DNA of 64,000 nucleotides from Paragemmobacter straminiformis. GTDB taxonomy: Bacteria; Pseudomonadota; Alphaproteobacteria; Rhodobacterales; Rhodobacteraceae. Both the position numbers and the translations under genes were made by a program. Within the stretch, counting starts at the first letter, position 1, and every line of letters starts with the position of its first letter. The notes under the pieces are model-generated. The model was given only the letters and a program-made list of their open reading frames with translations, ran no database searches and was not told where the DNA came from. Below, one piece after another: positions 27,213 through 37,329 of the stretch. Where the stretch lies: assembly GCF_014243445.1 (NCBI RefSeq), contig NZ_JACLQD010000001.1, positions 1,116,001 to 1,180,000 on the forward strand, in the 5' to 3' direction.

Positions 27213-28313
27213 ATGTCTTTCAACACCTTCGGCCATATCTTCCGCGTCACCACTTGGGGCGAAAGCCACGGACCCGCGCTTGGCTGCACGGTCGACGGCG
27301 TGCCGCCCGGCATTGCCCTGACCGAAGCCGACATCCAGCCCTGGCTTGACCGCCGCAAACCGGGGCAGAACAAATTCACCACCCAGCGGCAAGAGGCCGA
27401 TCAGGTCCGCATCCTGTCGGGCGTGTTCGAGGGGATGACCACCGGCACCCCGATCCAGTTGATGATCGAGAACACCGACCAACGGTCAAAGGATTACGGC
27501 GACATCGCGCAGGCCTTCCGCCCCGGCCATGCCGACATCACCTATCACCAGAAATACGGCCACCGCGACTATCGCGGCGGCGGGCGCTCTTCGGCGCGCG
27601 AAACGGCGGCGCGTGTGGCTGCGGGGGGCGTGGCCCGCGCCGTGCTGGCGCGCCTTGCACCTGCGGTTCGGATCAGCGGCTTTATGGTCCAGATGGGTGC
27701 AAAGGGCATCGACCGCACGCGCTTTGACGAAACCCAGATCGACCAGAACCCCTTTTGGTGCCCCGATGCCACCGCCGCGATCGAATGGGCGGGTTATCTC
27801 GACGAACTGCGGCTTTCGCACAATTCGGTCGGCGCGGTGATTGAAGTCACGGCAACGGGTGTTCCCGCAGGCCTTGGCGCGCCGCTTTATGCCAAGCTCG
27901 ACAGCGATCTCGCCTCGGGGATGATGTCGATCAACGCGGTCAAGGCCGTGGAAATCGGCGATGGTATGGGCGTGGCCGCGCTGACCGGCGTGGACAATGC
28001 CGACGAAATCCGCATGGGGCCCGACGGGCCCGAGTTTCTGTCGAACCATGCGGGCGGCATCCTTGGCGGCATCTCGACCGGCCAACCCGTCATCTGCCGG
28101 TTTGCAGTCAAGCCGACGTCGTCGATCCTGACCCCGCGCCGCACGATCGACACCACCGGGGCAGAACGCGACCTTATCACCAAGGGCCGTCACGACCCTT
28201 GCGTCGGTATCCGCGCCGTGCCGGTGGGCGAGGCGATGATGGCTTGCACGCTGCTTGACCACTTGCTGCTTGACCGTGGGCACACGGGCGGGCTGCGCGG
28301 CAAGATCGGCTAA
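27213..28313 (+). CDS. aroC: chorismate synthase
   Basis: 366 residues. Signature motifs are [18 protein letters not shown] near the N-terminus, [12 protein letters not shown] in the middle, and [15 protein letters not shown] near the C-terminus. It makes chorismate from EPSP using reduced FMN, the last common step of aromatic amino acid synthesis. Its stop overlaps the convergent regulator gene by 4 nt. Confidence 0.97.
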   Translation: MSFNTFGHIFRVTTWGESHGPALGCTVDGVPPGIALTEADIQPWLDRRKPGQNKFTTQRQEADQVRILSGVFEGMTTGTPIQLMIENTDQRSKDYGDIAQAFRPGHADITYHQKYGHRDYRGGGRSSARETAARVAAGGVARAVLARLAPAVRISGFMVQMGAKGIDRTRFDETQIDQNPFWCPDATAAIEWAGYLDELRLSHNSVGAVIEVTATGVPAGLGAPLYAKLDSDLASGMMSINAVKAVEIGDGMGVAALTGVDNADEIRMGPDGPEFLSNHAGGILGGISTGQPVICRFAVKPTSSILTPRRTIDTTGAERDLITKGRHDPCVGIRAVPVGEAMMACTLLDHLLLDRGHTGGLRGKIG

Positions 28314-28993
28314 CCGCCGCGCAATTCGGCATGGAACTGCCGCAGCAGCGGCACGCGACGGGGGCGGAAACTTGCCCCCGTGGGTTCGACCCGTCCGATC
28401 CGCATCAGATCGAAGCGCCGGAAATCCTGCCTTAGGCAGCACCATGCCAGCAGCATCAGCGAGCGGTCGAGGAACACGATCGACAGCGGCCAGATACTTC
28501 GGCTTGTGACTGCGCCTTCCTTGTCGCGGTAGCTGATCCGCAGTTCCGCCTCGTCCCAGGATGCCTGCCGAAGCACGGCCAGATGCGGCGGGGCGGGGGG
28601 GCGTTTCTCGAAGCGATAGGTTTCCTGCACGGCATGAAGCGCCTGCCGTTGAACGCGGTCGGGCAAGGTGGCGACGATCTTGGCCAAGGCCGCCTGCGCT
28701 GCGCCGGCAAGGGCGGCATCCCCGACCAAACGCACCTCTGCCAGGCCCAGCACCAGCGCCTCGACCTCGAGCCGGGTGAACATCTGCGGCGGCAAGGCCG
28801 GGTCTTCGGTCAGCGTGTAGCCAACCCCCGCCGCGCCGTCGATCAGGGCGCCGCCGGCACGAAGCGAGGCGATATCGCGGTAGAGCGAGCGTTCGGAGAC
28901 GCCCGTCTCTTCGGCCAATCGTGCCGCGGTGACGGGCTGCGGCAGGGTGCGCAAGGCATGGAGCAAACGGAAAAGACGGTCGGGTCGGGCCAT
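28310..28993 (-). CDS. HTH (DeoR/YafY-type) regulator with WYL-like domain
   Basis: 227 residues. An N-terminal winged helix-turn-helix ([20 protein letters not shown], about 25-44) is followed by a C-terminal WYL-type ligand domain (about 140-220; [15 protein letters not shown], then a middle with [15 protein letters not shown]). Such YafY-family proteins act as DNA-binding regulators. It is divergent from a GST gene 73 nt away, so the GST is a likely target. Confidence 0.85.
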   Translation of the reverse strand: MARPDRLFRLLHALRTLPQPVTAARLAEETGVSERSLYRDIASLRAGGALIDGAAGVGYTLTEDPALPPQMFTRLEVEALVLGLAEVRLVGDAALAGAAQAALAKIVATLPDRVQRQALHAVQETYRFEKRPPAPPHLAVLRQASWDEAELRISYRDKEGAVTSRSIWPLSIVFLDRSLMLLAWCCLRQDFRRFDLMRIGRVEPTGASFRPRRVPLLRQFHAELRGG

Positions 28994-29066
28994 GACGGTT
29001 CCTGCCAGCTTCTGTCAGGAAGGCTAGCGCAGGATGCAAGGGTCACCAAGCCCGAAAGGATATTCC

Positions 29067-29672
29067 ATGCTGACGCTTTTCCACGCCCCGCAAAGCCGCT
29101 CCACCCGCATCCTGACATTGATCGAGGAGATGGGCGCAGCAGACAAGATCACCCTGCGCCCCGTCGATATCATCCGCGCCGATGGCACGGGTGCCAGGGA
29201 CCATGCCAATCCGCACCCCGACGCCAAGGTCCCCGCACTGGACCACGACGGGACGCTTGTCACCGAATCCGGGGCGGTGATGCTGTATCTGACCGACCTG
29301 TTCCCTTCGCCCCTTGCGCCGGTGCAGGGCGATGCGAAGCGCGGCGCGTTTCTGACCTGGCTTTTCTGGTACGGATCGGTGATGGAACCCGTGATGATCC
29401 TGTCGGGCGCGGGTCTTGACCATCCGTGGCTGGCAAAGACCTATCGCGGGATGCCCGAAATCACCGCCCGTCTGCAAAGCGCCCTGTCGCGCGGCCCGTG
29501 GCTTCTGGGCGATACCTTCACCGCCGCCGACATCCTGATCCAGTCGCCCTTTCACTGGTTCAAGGACGCCATCCCCGACGACCCGCTGATCCGCGACTGG
29601 CTTGCCCGTGGTGCGGCCCGCCCCGCCTATCAGCGCGTCATGCAGGCCGAGGCGCAGCGCCGCGCGGCCTGA
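29067..29672 (+). CDS. glutathione S-transferase family protein
   Basis: 201 residues. The N-terminal domain reads MLTLFHAPQSRSTRILTLI, with DAKVPALDHDG (cis-Pro) and TESGAVMLYLTD (glutathione site). The helical C-terminal domain has LLGDTFTAADILI. GAAAGGA stands before ATG 29067. It is divergent from a WYL regulator; the substrate is unknown. Its stop is adjacent to the convergent EamA gene. Confidence 0.9.
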   Translation: MLTLFHAPQSRSTRILTLIEEMGAADKITLRPVDIIRADGTGARDHANPHPDAKVPALDHDGTLVTESGAVMLYLTDLFPSPLAPVQGDAKRGAFLTWLFWYGSVMEPVMILSGAGLDHPWLAKTYRGMPEITARLQSALSRGPWLLGDTFTAADILIQSPFHWFKDAIPDDPLIRDWLARGAARPAYQRVMQAEAQRRAA

Positions 29673-30542
29673 TCACTGCGGGCGGCGACCAAGTTGCACC
29701 GCCAGAATGCCGCCCGCCACGACTGCGACACCCAACAGGTCGAGCGGTCCGATCCTTTCGCCCAGCAAGGCCGCGGCGATCATCACTCCAAAGAACGGAT
29801 TCAGGAAGTGGAAGGTCGCCGCACGCACCGCCCCGATCCGCTTGACCAAAGCGAACCAAAGCAGCGTCGCGGCCAGACCCGGCACAAGGATCTGGTAGGC
29901 AAAGGCCACCACGAGTGACGGGGTCAGCGCAAGGCGGGGCGTCTCGAACGCCAGTGCCACCATGCCCAGCGCGACCGATCCCACCAGCATCTGCAAGCCG
30001 ACGACCATCAGCATGTTGCCCTGCCCCGAGGCAGAGCGCAGCGTCAGCGTCGCCACGGCAAGCGCCAATGCACCACCGATGCACATGGCGACGCCCAGAT
30101 GGTCGGCCCCGCCTTCGACCCGCGTGCCCATGATCAGCGCCACCCCCGCAAAGCCCGCAACAAGCCCCGCAAGGCCAAGGCGGCCCACACGATCACCCCG
30201 CACCGCCCAGCCCAAGGCCGCGACGATCAGGGGCATCGAAGCGGCGATGATGACGGCCAAGGACGCCTCGACCCATTGCAGCGCAAGAAAGTTCAACCCG
30301 AGGTAGGCCGCGTTCTGCAACAGGCCGAACAGCACGACCGACCGTGTCTGGGTCTGCGAGAGGCGCCAGCTTTGCCCCATCGCCCGCGCCACGCCGACAG
30401 CCAGCAGGCCCGAGATCGCGAAACGGCAGGCCAGCGCGTAAAGCGGCGGCGCATCGGCCACGATGATCCGCGCGGTGGCAAAGGCCGATGACCACATCAG
30501 ACTGAACATCAGCCCCATCGCTATCGCCCGAAAATCCATCAT
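29673..30542 (-). CDS. EamA/DMT-family transporter
   Basis: 289 residues with ten membrane helices in two EamA repeats, starting with LMFSLMWSSAFATARII and NFLALQWVEASLAVII in the first half, and GPLDLLGVAVVAGGILAV at the end. Members export metabolites such as amino acids. The substrate is not predictable. It ends adjacent to the convergent GST gene. Confidence 0.9.
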   Translation of the reverse strand: MMDFRAIAMGLMFSLMWSSAFATARIIVADAPPLYALACRFAISGLLAVGVARAMGQSWRLSQTQTRSVVLFGLLQNAAYLGLNFLALQWVEASLAVIIAASMPLIVAALGWAVRGDRVGRLGLAGLVAGFAGVALIMGTRVEGGADHLGVAMCIGGALALAVATLTLRSASGQGNMLMVVGLQMLVGSVALGMVALAFETPRLALTPSLVVAFAYQILVPGLAATLLWFALVKRIGAVRAATFHFLNPFFGVMIAAALLGERIGPLDLLGVAVVAGGILAVQLGRRPQ

Positions 30543-30557
30543 GTCCCCCGCGCCACA

Positions 30558-30585
30558 GAAAAGGGCCGCCCCGAAGGACGGCCCC
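30558..30585 (-). terminator. rho-independent terminator after the HU gene
   Basis: On the minus strand, GGGCCGTCC and GGGCGGCCC form a nine-pair stem (one T-G pair) with a TTCG tetraloop, then TTTTC. It lies 29 nt after the HU stop, and in the space between the HU and EamA genes. Confidence 0.88.
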
Positions 30586-30613
30586 GAACCGAGTCTGACG
30601 ACCCGAAATACGA

Positions 30614-30901
30614 TCAGGCGTTGACGCTGTCTTTCAGCGCCTTGGCGATCGAGAACTTGACCTGCTTGTCGGCAGGCTTGGTCACGGTCTCGCCCGTGGC
30701 CGGGTTACGCACCTGACGCTCGGGGCGGGCGCGGCAGACCACCTTGCCAAGGCCCGGCAGCGTCACGGCACCGCCAGCGGCGACTTCACGCGACACAACC
30801 GCAGCGATGGCGTCGAGTGCAGCGCCAGCCACTTTCTTGTCCGAACCCATTTGTTCGGCCAGAGCGGCGACAAGCTGCGTCTTGGTCATCGGTTTCTGCA
30901 T
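30614..30901 (-). CDS. hup: DNA-binding protein HU
   Basis: 95 residues. The core begins MTKTQLVAALAEQMG, followed by the beta-arm region (PGLGKVVCRARPERQVRNP) and ends with the KFSIAKALKDSVNA helix. HU bends and packages DNA. ATG 30901 is favoured because AAGGA lies 8 nt before it, giving a short MQKP extension as in Rhodobacter HU proteins. It has its own terminator and about 140 nt of upstream space. Confidence 0.92.
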   Translation of the reverse strand: MQKPMTKTQLVAALAEQMGSDKKVAGAALDAIAAVVSREVAAGGAVTLPGLGKVVCRARPERQVRNPATGETVTKPADKQVKFSIAKALKDSVNA

Positions 30902-31051
30902 TCTATCCATCCTTCGTTTCTGGTCCCACCGCTCGGGCAGGAATGTCCCTGTACTTCAAGCGACGTCAAGCGACTGTCTCGTCGCTAAATTAGGTTTTGG
31001 CGAACAAATCAAGCCTATTTCGCAAGTTCCGGATGGAATAGGCAAGCCCTG

Positions 31052-32530
31052 TCACAGGAAGGCAGTTTCATCGAAGCTGCGCAACTTGCGGCTATGTATC
31101 CGCTCGATCGGCATTTCGCGCAAGCGCTCCATCGCCCTGACACCGATCAGAAGATGCCGCGCGACCTGCGTCTTGTAGAACTCGGAGGCCATGCCCGGCA
31201 GCTTCAATTCGCCATGCAAGGGCTTGTCGGAAACGCAAAGAAGCGTTCCGTAAGGCACGCGGAAACGGAACCCGTTGGCCGCGATGGTCGCCGATTCCAT
31301 ATCGAGTGCGATGGCCCGGCTTTGGCTCAGGCGCTGCACGGGGCCGGACTGGTCGCGCAGTTCCCAGTTCCGGTTGTCGATGGTCGCCACCGTTCCGGTC
31401 CGCATGATGCGCTTGAGTTCGTAGCCTTCGAGCTGCGTCACCTCTTCCACCGCATCTTCCAGCGCGATCTGGATTTCGGCCAGCGCCGGAATCGGCACCC
31501 AGACGGGAAGATCGGCGTCGAGCACGTGGTCCTCGCGCAGGTAGGCATGGGCGAGGACGAAGTCTCCCAGACTTTGCGAATTGCGCAGCCCCGCGCAATG
31601 GCCCACCATCATCCACGCATGCGGGCGCAGCACCGCTATGTGGTCGGTCGCGGTTTTGGCGTTGGACGGCCCCACCCCGATGTTCACCAGCGTGATCCCC
31701 TGACCATCGGCCCGCTTGAGGTGATAGGTCGGCATCTGCGGCATCTTCGACGCCTGTTGCAGCACCCCGTCACCGCGGGTGATCGTCTGGTTACCCGGAG
31801 CCACGAAGGCCGTGTAACCCGAGGCCGGATCGTCAAGGACCGACCGCGCATAGGCTTCGAATTCATCGACGTAGAACTGGTAGTTCGTGAAAAGGACGTG
31901 GTTCTGGAAATGCGCGACATCCGTCGCCGTGTAATGCACAAGGCGCGCCAGCGAATAGTCGACCCGCTGCGCGGTAAAGGGTGCGAGGGGTTGCGATCCG
32001 TCGGGGTGGAACTGGCGCGTGCCGTTTACGATGTCGTCGTTGGTGGTCGAAAGGTCCGGCACGTCGAACACATCGCGCAGGCTGAAATCGAGCACGCCTT
32101 CCTGCGGGATCGTCACGTTGGGGTTGCCCGCCACCGCGAAATGCACCGGAATCGGCGTGTCGGACGCGCCGATCACCACGGGTTGCCCGTGGTTGTGGAT
32201 CAGCAATCCAAGCTGCTGGATCAGGTAATTGCGAAACAGGTCGGGCCGCGTGACGGTTGTCGAATAGCTGCCCGGAGCGGCGACGTAACCAAAGCTCAGG
32301 CGCGAGTCGGTCTTTACGTGGCTGGTCGAGGTCAGCCGGATTTCAGGATAGAAGGCCCGCACGCGCGCCGCCGGCTTTGCGCCCGTGACCGAGGCTGCGA
32401 AATGCAGCGACAGGAACTCGGTCGCCGTGCGGTAGATCTCTTCCAGACGGTCCACCGCTGCGGCAGGGTCGGAAAAGGCCTGGGGGGCGGGGTGGTCCGG
32501 CATCAGGACCGGCAGGGTATCGTCGTTCAT
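31052..32530 (-). CDS. amn: AMP nucleosidase
   Basis: 492 residues. The N-terminal AMP nucleosidase domain (about 15-180) precedes a phosphorylase-like catalytic domain (from about 270), with VNIGVGPSNAKTATDHIAVLRP, the MVGHCAGLRNSQ loop, and ALDMESATIAANGFRF near the active site. It splits AMP into adenine and ribose-5-phosphate, helping to adjust adenylate levels. It is transcribed alone. Confidence 0.95.
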   Translation of the reverse strand: MNDDTLPVLMPDHPAPQAFSDPAAAVDRLEEIYRTATEFLSLHFAASVTGAKPAARVRAFYPEIRLTSTSHVKTDSRLSFGYVAAPGSYSTTVTRPDLFRNYLIQQLGLLIHNHGQPVVIGASDTPIPVHFAVAGNPNVTIPQEGVLDFSLRDVFDVPDLSTTNDDIVNGTRQFHPDGSQPLAPFTAQRVDYSLARLVHYTATDVAHFQNHVLFTNYQFYVDEFEAYARSVLDDPASGYTAFVAPGNQTITRGDGVLQQASKMPQMPTYHLKRADGQGITLVNIGVGPSNAKTATDHIAVLRPHAWMMVGHCAGLRNSQSLGDFVLAHAYLREDHVLDADLPVWVPIPALAEIQIALEDAVEEVTQLEGYELKRIMRTGTVATIDNRNWELRDQSGPVQRLSQSRAIALDMESATIAANGFRFRVPYGTLLCVSDKPLHGELKLPGMASEFYKTQVARHLLIGVRAMERLREMPIERIHSRKLRSFDETAFL

Positions 32531-32605
32531 GCGTCAATCACTTCATTTTGGTCACGCATCTAAGCCGGAACCGGCCCGCCCGCGCAAGTGAAGCCTTTGC
32601 AACAT

Positions 32606-33229
32606 TCAGCCCTTGCGGAACAGTGCGATCAGCGCGCGGTCGGAGGCATGGGCCGGGTCCATCAGGGCCGCCCCTTGCCCGTAGATCTCAACCTCGATCA
32701 GTTGCAATCCGGTGATCGGCAGCGCGGCCAAGGCGGCATCGAAACCCATCGCCGCAAAGACACCGGCGTTGATGGAAAGCGCAACCTGCGCGCCCCTGCG
32801 GGCTTGTGCCAGCACATGCGGCAGCGCCGACGGGCCGACATGACCGTGGGTAAAGGTGCCGGAGCTGACGATGCCGCCATAGCCGCCCGCAAGCGGCAAC
32901 GGTTGCATCACATCGGCTTGGACCAGACTGCGGTAAATGCCCTTGACCCGCGCGCGTTCAAGCATCTCGGGCGACAGGTCGACCCCGTCGATGGGCGCCG
33001 AAAAGCCTGCGCCGCGCAGCCGTTCGGCCAGCAATCCGGTGCCCGCGCCGATATCGAGCACCGGCCCCGCGCCGCCTGCCGCAAGGAATGCCCGCGCCAC
33101 ATGGGCGGGCAACAGATAGTCCATACCGGCAGCAAAGCCGCCGTCGTAGCTTTCCGCCCAAGCGCGATAGACCCGCAGGCAATCGGCGGGTGTGGCTATG
33201 GAATAGGCGCTGTCCAAACCTTCGCTCAT
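32606..33229 (-). CDS. SAM-dependent methyltransferase
   Basis: 207 residues. Class I motif I is VLDIGAGTGLLAERL (about 55-70), followed by GVDLSPEMLERAR (motif II) and the ADVMQPLP segment. The start MSEGLDSAYSIATPADCL at ATG 33229 is chosen by family fit; the frame is open upstream and the ribosome site is weak. The target is unknown. It is divergent from the epimerase-like gene at 33309. Confidence 0.83.
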   Translation of the reverse strand: MSEGLDSAYSIATPADCLRVYRAWAESYDGGFAAGMDYLLPAHVARAFLAAGGAGPVLDIGAGTGLLAERLRGAGFSAPIDGVDLSPEMLERARVKGIYRSLVQADVMQPLPLAGGYGGIVSSGTFTHGHVGPSALPHVLAQARRGAQVALSINAGVFAAMGFDAALAALPITGLQLIEVEIYGQGAALMDPAHASDRALIALFRKG

Positions 33230-33308
33230 GCTTGCATCGACGCATTTCGCCCCGTGAAAATCAAGCCACACCCTTGCAGCGCCCCGCCCCGCACCCGATA
33301 GTCGGGGG

Positions 33309-34157
33309 ATGAAAACGCTGCTTTCCATCGGTCACGGTTATTCGGCCCGCGCCCTTGCGCGCCTTCTTCTGCCGCAGGGCTGGCGGGTTATCGGCACCAC
33401 CCGGTCTGCCGCGACCGCCGGCGAGCTTGCGGCTTCGGGTGTCGAACCCTTGCTTTTGCCCGCTTCGCTGGCCCCCGCTTTGGCGCAAGCGACGCATATC
33501 CTCAGCTCGGTCGCGCCGGATGACGAGGGGGACCCGATCCTGCGCGACCACCGCGACGCGTTTGCCGCAGCGCGGCCCGAATGGGTGGGCTACCTGTCCA
33601 CCACTGCGGTCTATGGCGACCATCAGGGCGGCTGGGTCGACGAGACGACCGCGCTGACCCCCACGACGCGCCGTGGCGCGGCCCGTGTTCTGGCCGAATC
33701 CGAATGGGCCGCACTTGGATTGCCGCTGCACATCTTCCGCCTTGCGGGCATCTATGGCCCGGGTCGCGGCCCGTTCGAGAAGGTGCGAGACGGGTCGGCG
33801 CGCAGGATCATGAAGGCGGGACAGGTGTTTTCCCGCATCCATGTCGAGGATATCGCGCAGATCGTGGCGGCGTCGATCGCGCGCCCGAATGCCGGTGCGG
33901 TCTATAACGTCTGCGATGACGACCCCGCCCCGCCCGAGGATGTGATCGGCCATGCCGCGACCCTGCTCGGCCTGCCGCTTCCGCCGGCCATCGCCTATGA
34001 AGACGCCGAGATGACGCCGATGGCGCGCAGCTTCTATGCCGAGTCCAAGCGCGTGCGGAATGACCGGATCAAGCACGAACTTGGCGTGTCGCTTCACTAC
34101 CCCAGCTATCGCGAGGGCCTTGCCGCGCTTCTTGCCAGCGAAAGCGGGCGTGGCTGA
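33309..34157 (+). CDS. NAD-dependent epimerase/SDR family protein (YeeZ-like)
   Basis: 282 residues. An altered dinucleotide loop SIGHGYSARALARLL starts the protein. STTAVYGDHQGGWVDE is an extended-SDR active-site segment, and FRLAGIYGPGR follows as in NAD-dependent epimerases. The usual YxxxK pair is not clear. Function unknown. No operon partner. Confidence 0.78.
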   Translation: MKTLLSIGHGYSARALARLLLPQGWRVIGTTRSAATAGELAASGVEPLLLPASLAPALAQATHILSSVAPDDEGDPILRDHRDAFAAARPEWVGYLSTTAVYGDHQGGWVDETTALTPTTRRGAARVLAESEWAALGLPLHIFRLAGIYGPGRGPFEKVRDGSARRIMKAGQVFSRIHVEDIAQIVAASIARPNAGAVYNVCDDDPAPPEDVIGHAATLLGLPLPPAIAYEDAEMTPMARSFYAESKRVRNDRIKHELGVSLHYPSYREGLAALLASESGRG

Positions 34158-34235
34158 CCTTTTGGAGCAGAATTCCGCTCACGATCCCTTGAAACCTTCG
34201 TGAGAACGCCCAAATAGCGCAATGCGGGACCGGGC

Positions 34236-34342
34236 CCCTCTGACGGCATCTTACATGTCGTGATGTCGGACCGCATCGAGTGCGCTCGATGTCATGCCCG
34301 GTTATTGGCAGACCTCTCGGCGCGTGTGGCAAAACAGAGAGG
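34236..34342 (+). promoter_or_regulatory. structured leader upstream of terC
   Basis: The 197-nt region before terC contains a perfect hairpin CATCGAG-TGCG-CTCGATG (34273-34290) and an inverted repeat ACCTCTC (34311-34317) with GAGAGGT (34336-34342). The latter right arm is the only Shine-Dalgarno-like sequence before ATG 34355 (12 nt away). CCCCTCT at 34235-34241 could pair with the same site, giving a possible switch. TerC genes elsewhere are known to be controlled by leader RNAs. Confidence 0.5.
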
Positions 34343-34354
34343 TCATTGCCCGCT

Positions 34355-35350
34355 ATGGAGTTTCTTTTCCTGCCCTTCCTCGCCACGCCGATCTGGATGT
34401 GGCTTGTGTTCATCACGCTGGTCGTGGGCCTGCTGGTCCTTGACCTTGGCGTTTTGCACAAGACCGACCACGAGATCGGCGTTGCCGAAAGCCTGAAACT
34501 TTCGGCCATGTACATCACCCTTGGCGTCGCCTTTGCAGGCTTTGTCTGGTGGCAAATGACGCCCGCTGCGACGGCGCAGTATCTGACGGCCTTTGTCGTC
34601 GAAAAGACGCTGGCGCTCGACAATATCTTCGTCATCGCGCTGATCTTCTCGTTCTTCGCCATTCCGCGCGAATACCAGCACCGCGTGCTGTTCTGGGGTA
34701 TTCTGGGCGTGATCGTGCTGCGCGGCATCATGATCGGGCTTGGCGCGACCATCGTCGCCAACTACGGCTGGGTGCTTTACGTCTTTGCCGTGTTCCTGAT
34801 CTTTACCGGCATCAAGATGCTGTTCGTCAGCGAAAAGAGCCACGACCTTGCCGGAAACCCGCTGCTCAAGTTTCTGAAAAAGCGGATGAACGTGACCGAT
34901 GACCTGCACGGTCATGACTTTTTCGTCAAGAAAGCGAACCCCGAAACCGGCAAGCTGACGCGCTATGCCACGCCGCTTTTCCTTGCGCTGGTGCTGATCG
35001 AGGTGGCTGATCTTGTCTTCGCGGTCGACTCGGTCCCTGCGGTGTTCACGATCACGACCGATCCGTTCATCGTCTACACGTCGAACATCTTCGCGATCCT
35101 CGGTCTGCGCGCGCTTTACTTCGCCCTGGCCGCGATCCTGCACCGCTTCGCCTATCTGAAGTACGCGCTTTCGATCCTGCTGGTGTTCATCGGATCGAAG
35201 ATCTTCATCGCCGACCTGATGGGCTGGGCCAAGTTCCCGCCGGCATGGTCGCTGGGCATCACCTTTGCCATCCTCGCCGCTGGCATCGTGGTATCGGTCT
35301 GGAAAACGCGCGGAGAGCCGGCGGCGCCGCTGGTCAAGCCCGCCGAATAA
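34355..35350 (+). CDS. TerC/Alx-family membrane protein
   Basis: 331 residues with about eight membrane helices. The conserved TerC acidic motifs are VVEKTLALDNIFV and LIEVADLVFAVDSVPAVF. Family members are linked to metal (manganese) efflux, alkaline response and tellurite resistance; here no ter operon is present, so an Alx-like manganese role is most likely. A terminator follows directly. The frame is open upstream of ATG 34355, but the membrane protein begins there. Confidence 0.9.
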   Translation: MEFLFLPFLATPIWMWLVFITLVVGLLVLDLGVLHKTDHEIGVAESLKLSAMYITLGVAFAGFVWWQMTPAATAQYLTAFVVEKTLALDNIFVIALIFSFFAIPREYQHRVLFWGILGVIVLRGIMIGLGATIVANYGWVLYVFAVFLIFTGIKMLFVSEKSHDLAGNPLLKFLKKRMNVTDDLHGHDFFVKKANPETGKLTRYATPLFLALVLIEVADLVFAVDSVPAVFTITTDPFIVYTSNIFAILGLRALYFALAAILHRFAYLKYALSILLVFIGSKIFIADLMGWAKFPPAWSLGITFAILAAGIVVSVWKTRGEPAAPLVKPAE

Positions 35351-35356
35351 GACATA

Positions 35357-35390
35357 GCGCCCGGCCCCCAAAGCCGGGCGCAACCCTTTT
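35357..35390 (+). terminator. hairpin terminator after terC
   Basis: GCGCCCGGC and GCCGGGCGC form a perfect 9-bp stem around CCCCAAA, followed by AACCCTTTT. The T-run is short and offset, so termination may be partial. Confidence 0.7.
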
Positions 35391-35417
35391 CAGGCCCGCT
35401 TCTATTCAGGCCCGCTT
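35389..35417. repeat. 16-nt tandem duplication at the 3' end of dxs
   Basis: TTCAGGCCCGCTT occurs at 35389-35401 and again at 35405-35417, spaced by 16 nt. The second copy contains the dxs stop codon; the first lies just beyond it. It looks like a small replication slippage. Confidence 0.75.
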
Positions 35418-37319
35418 GCCCACCACGGCAACGCCCAGCGCGGCCAGAACCTTTGCCTCGATCTGTGCGGCATCCATGCCGGCGATTTCATACATGCGTT
35501 CGGGCGAAGCCTGATCGATGAAGATATCGGGCAAGACCATCGAGCGGAACTTAAGCCCGCGGTCAAAGACGCCTTCCTCGGACAAAAGCTGCGCGACATG
35601 GCTGCAGAAGCCGCCCACCGCGCCCTCCTCGACCGTCACCAAAGCCTCGTGATGGCGTGCCGCGTTCAGAATAAGGTCGCGGTCCAGCGGCTTGGCGAAG
35701 CGCGCGTCGATCACCGTGGGCTTGATCCCCTTGGCCGCAAGCGCCTCGGCCGCGCGCAGCACCTCGGTCAGGCGCGTGCCAAAGGACAGGATCGCGACGC
35801 GCCCGCCCTCGGCCACGATACGGCCCTTGCCGATCTCGAGCGGAACGCCACGGCTTGGCAGATCGACGCCGACACCATCGCCACGGGGGTAACGGAACGC
35901 GCTTGGCCCTTCGTCATGGGCGGCAGCGGTGGCGACCATATGCATCAACTCGGCCTCGTCCGCCGCTGCCATCACGACAATGCCGGGCAGGTTGGCAAGG
36001 AATGCGATGTCGAAAGACCCCGCATGTGTCGCCCCGTCCGCCCCCACCAGACCGGCACGGTCGATGGCAAAGCGCACAGGCAGGCGCTGGATGCACACAT
36101 CATGCACGACCTGATCGTATCCGCGTTGCAGGAAGGTCGAATAGATCGCGCAAAAGGGTTTCATCCCCCCCGCCGCCAGCCCCGCGCTGAATGTCACGGC
36201 ATGCTGCTCGGCGATGCCGACATCAAAGATGCGCTTGGGGAAACGGTCGGCAAACAGGTTCAGCCCCGTCCCGTCCGGCATGGCCGCCGTCACGGCCACG
36301 ACCTTGTCGTCGCGCTCGGCCTCGGCGATCAGACCTTGGGCGAAGACCTTGGTATAGCTGGGCGCGTTCGAGGCCGCCTTGGCCTGCACCCCTGTCAGCA
36401 CGTCGAACTTGCCCGTGGCGTGGCCCTTGTCGCGCGCCGCTTCGGCGGGGGCATAGCCCTTGCCCTTTTTCGTGATGACATGGATCAGCATCGGCCCGGT
36501 GGCCCGCGCCTTGGCCGTGCGCAGCACCGCCAGCAGCTGGTCCAGATCATGCCCGTCGATGGGGCCGACGTAGGAAAAGCCCAACTCCTCGAACAATGTC
36601 CCGCCGACGGCCATGCCCTTGAGCATTTCCTTGGCCCGACGCGCTCCCTCTTGGAACGGTTCGGGCAGCAGGGACACCGCCCCTTTTGCCGCCGCCTTGA
36701 ATTCCTGAAACGGCGCGCCGGTGTAAAGCCGCGTCAGATAGGACGACAGCGCCCCGACCGGCGGGGCAATCGACATTTCATTGTCGTTCAGGATGACGAA
36801 GAGCCGCTTTTTCAGATGGCCCGCGTTGTTCATCGCCTCGAAGGCCATGCCGGCGCTCATGCTGCCGTCGCCGATGACGGCAATCGCGTCGCCCGCATCG
36901 CCGCCAAGGTCACGCGCGGCGGCGAAACCCAGCGCCGCCGAGATCGAGGTCGAGCTATGCGCCGCTCCGAACGGATCATAGGGGCTTTCGGAGCGTTTGG
37001 TGAAGCCGGACAAGCCGCCTTCGGTCCGCAGCGTGCGGATGCGGTCGCGCCTGCCGGTCAGGATCTTGTGCGGATAGCACTGATGCCCCACATCCCAGAT
37101 CAGCTTGTCGCGCGGCGTGTCGAATACGGCGTGGATTGCCACGGTCAATTCGACCACACCCAGACCCGCGCCCAGATGCCCGCCCGTCACCGACACGGCA
37201 GAGATCGTTTCGGCCCGCACGTCATCGGCCAGCTGGCGCAATTCGCGGTCACTCAGCGCCTTCATGTCCGAGGGCTGTCTTACGCGATCGAGGATCGGGG
37301 TCACCGGTCTGTCGTTCAT
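35406..37319 (-). CDS. dxs: 1-deoxy-D-xylulose-5-phosphate synthase
   Basis: 637 residues. The thiamine-diphosphate site is [19 protein letters not shown], with [17 protein letters not shown] upstream; transketolase pyrimidine and C-terminal domains follow ([32 protein letters not shown]). It makes DXP from pyruvate and glyceraldehyde-3-phosphate, the first step to isoprenoids and also a precursor for thiamine. It is the last gene of a deacetylase-xseB-ispA-dxs operon, 10 nt after ispA. Confidence 0.96.
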   Translation of the reverse strand: MNDRPVTPILDRVRQPSDMKALSDRELRQLADDVRAETISAVSVTGGHLGAGLGVVELTVAIHAVFDTPRDKLIWDVGHQCYPHKILTGRRDRIRTLRTEGGLSGFTKRSESPYDPFGAAHSSTSISAALGFAAARDLGGDAGDAIAVIGDGSMSAGMAFEAMNNAGHLKKRLFVILNDNEMSIAPPVGALSSYLTRLYTGAPFQEFKAAAKGAVSLLPEPFQEGARRAKEMLKGMAVGGTLFEELGFSYVGPIDGHDLDQLLAVLRTAKARATGPMLIHVITKKGKGYAPAEAARDKGHATGKFDVLTGVQAKAASNAPSYTKVFAQGLIAEAERDDKVVAVTAAMPDGTGLNLFADRFPKRIFDVGIAEQHAVTFSAGLAAGGMKPFCAIYSTFLQRGYDQVVHDVCIQRLPVRFAIDRAGLVGADGATHAGSFDIAFLANLPGIVVMAAADEAELMHMVATAAAHDEGPSAFRYPRGDGVGVDLPSRGVPLEIGKGRIVAEGGRVAILSFGTRLTEVLRAAEALAAKGIKPTVIDARFAKPLDRDLILNAARHHEALVTVEEGAVGGFCSHVAQLLSEEGVFDRGLKFRSMVLPDIFIDQASPERMYEIAGMDAAQIEAKVLAALGVAVVGKRA

Positions 37320-37329
37320 TCCCAAACCC

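Noticed and set aside
34160-34354. yybP-ykoY manganese riboswitch before terC
   Set aside because: The conserved GGGGAGUAG and CAUACUC loop parts were not found; only a generic structured leader is reported.
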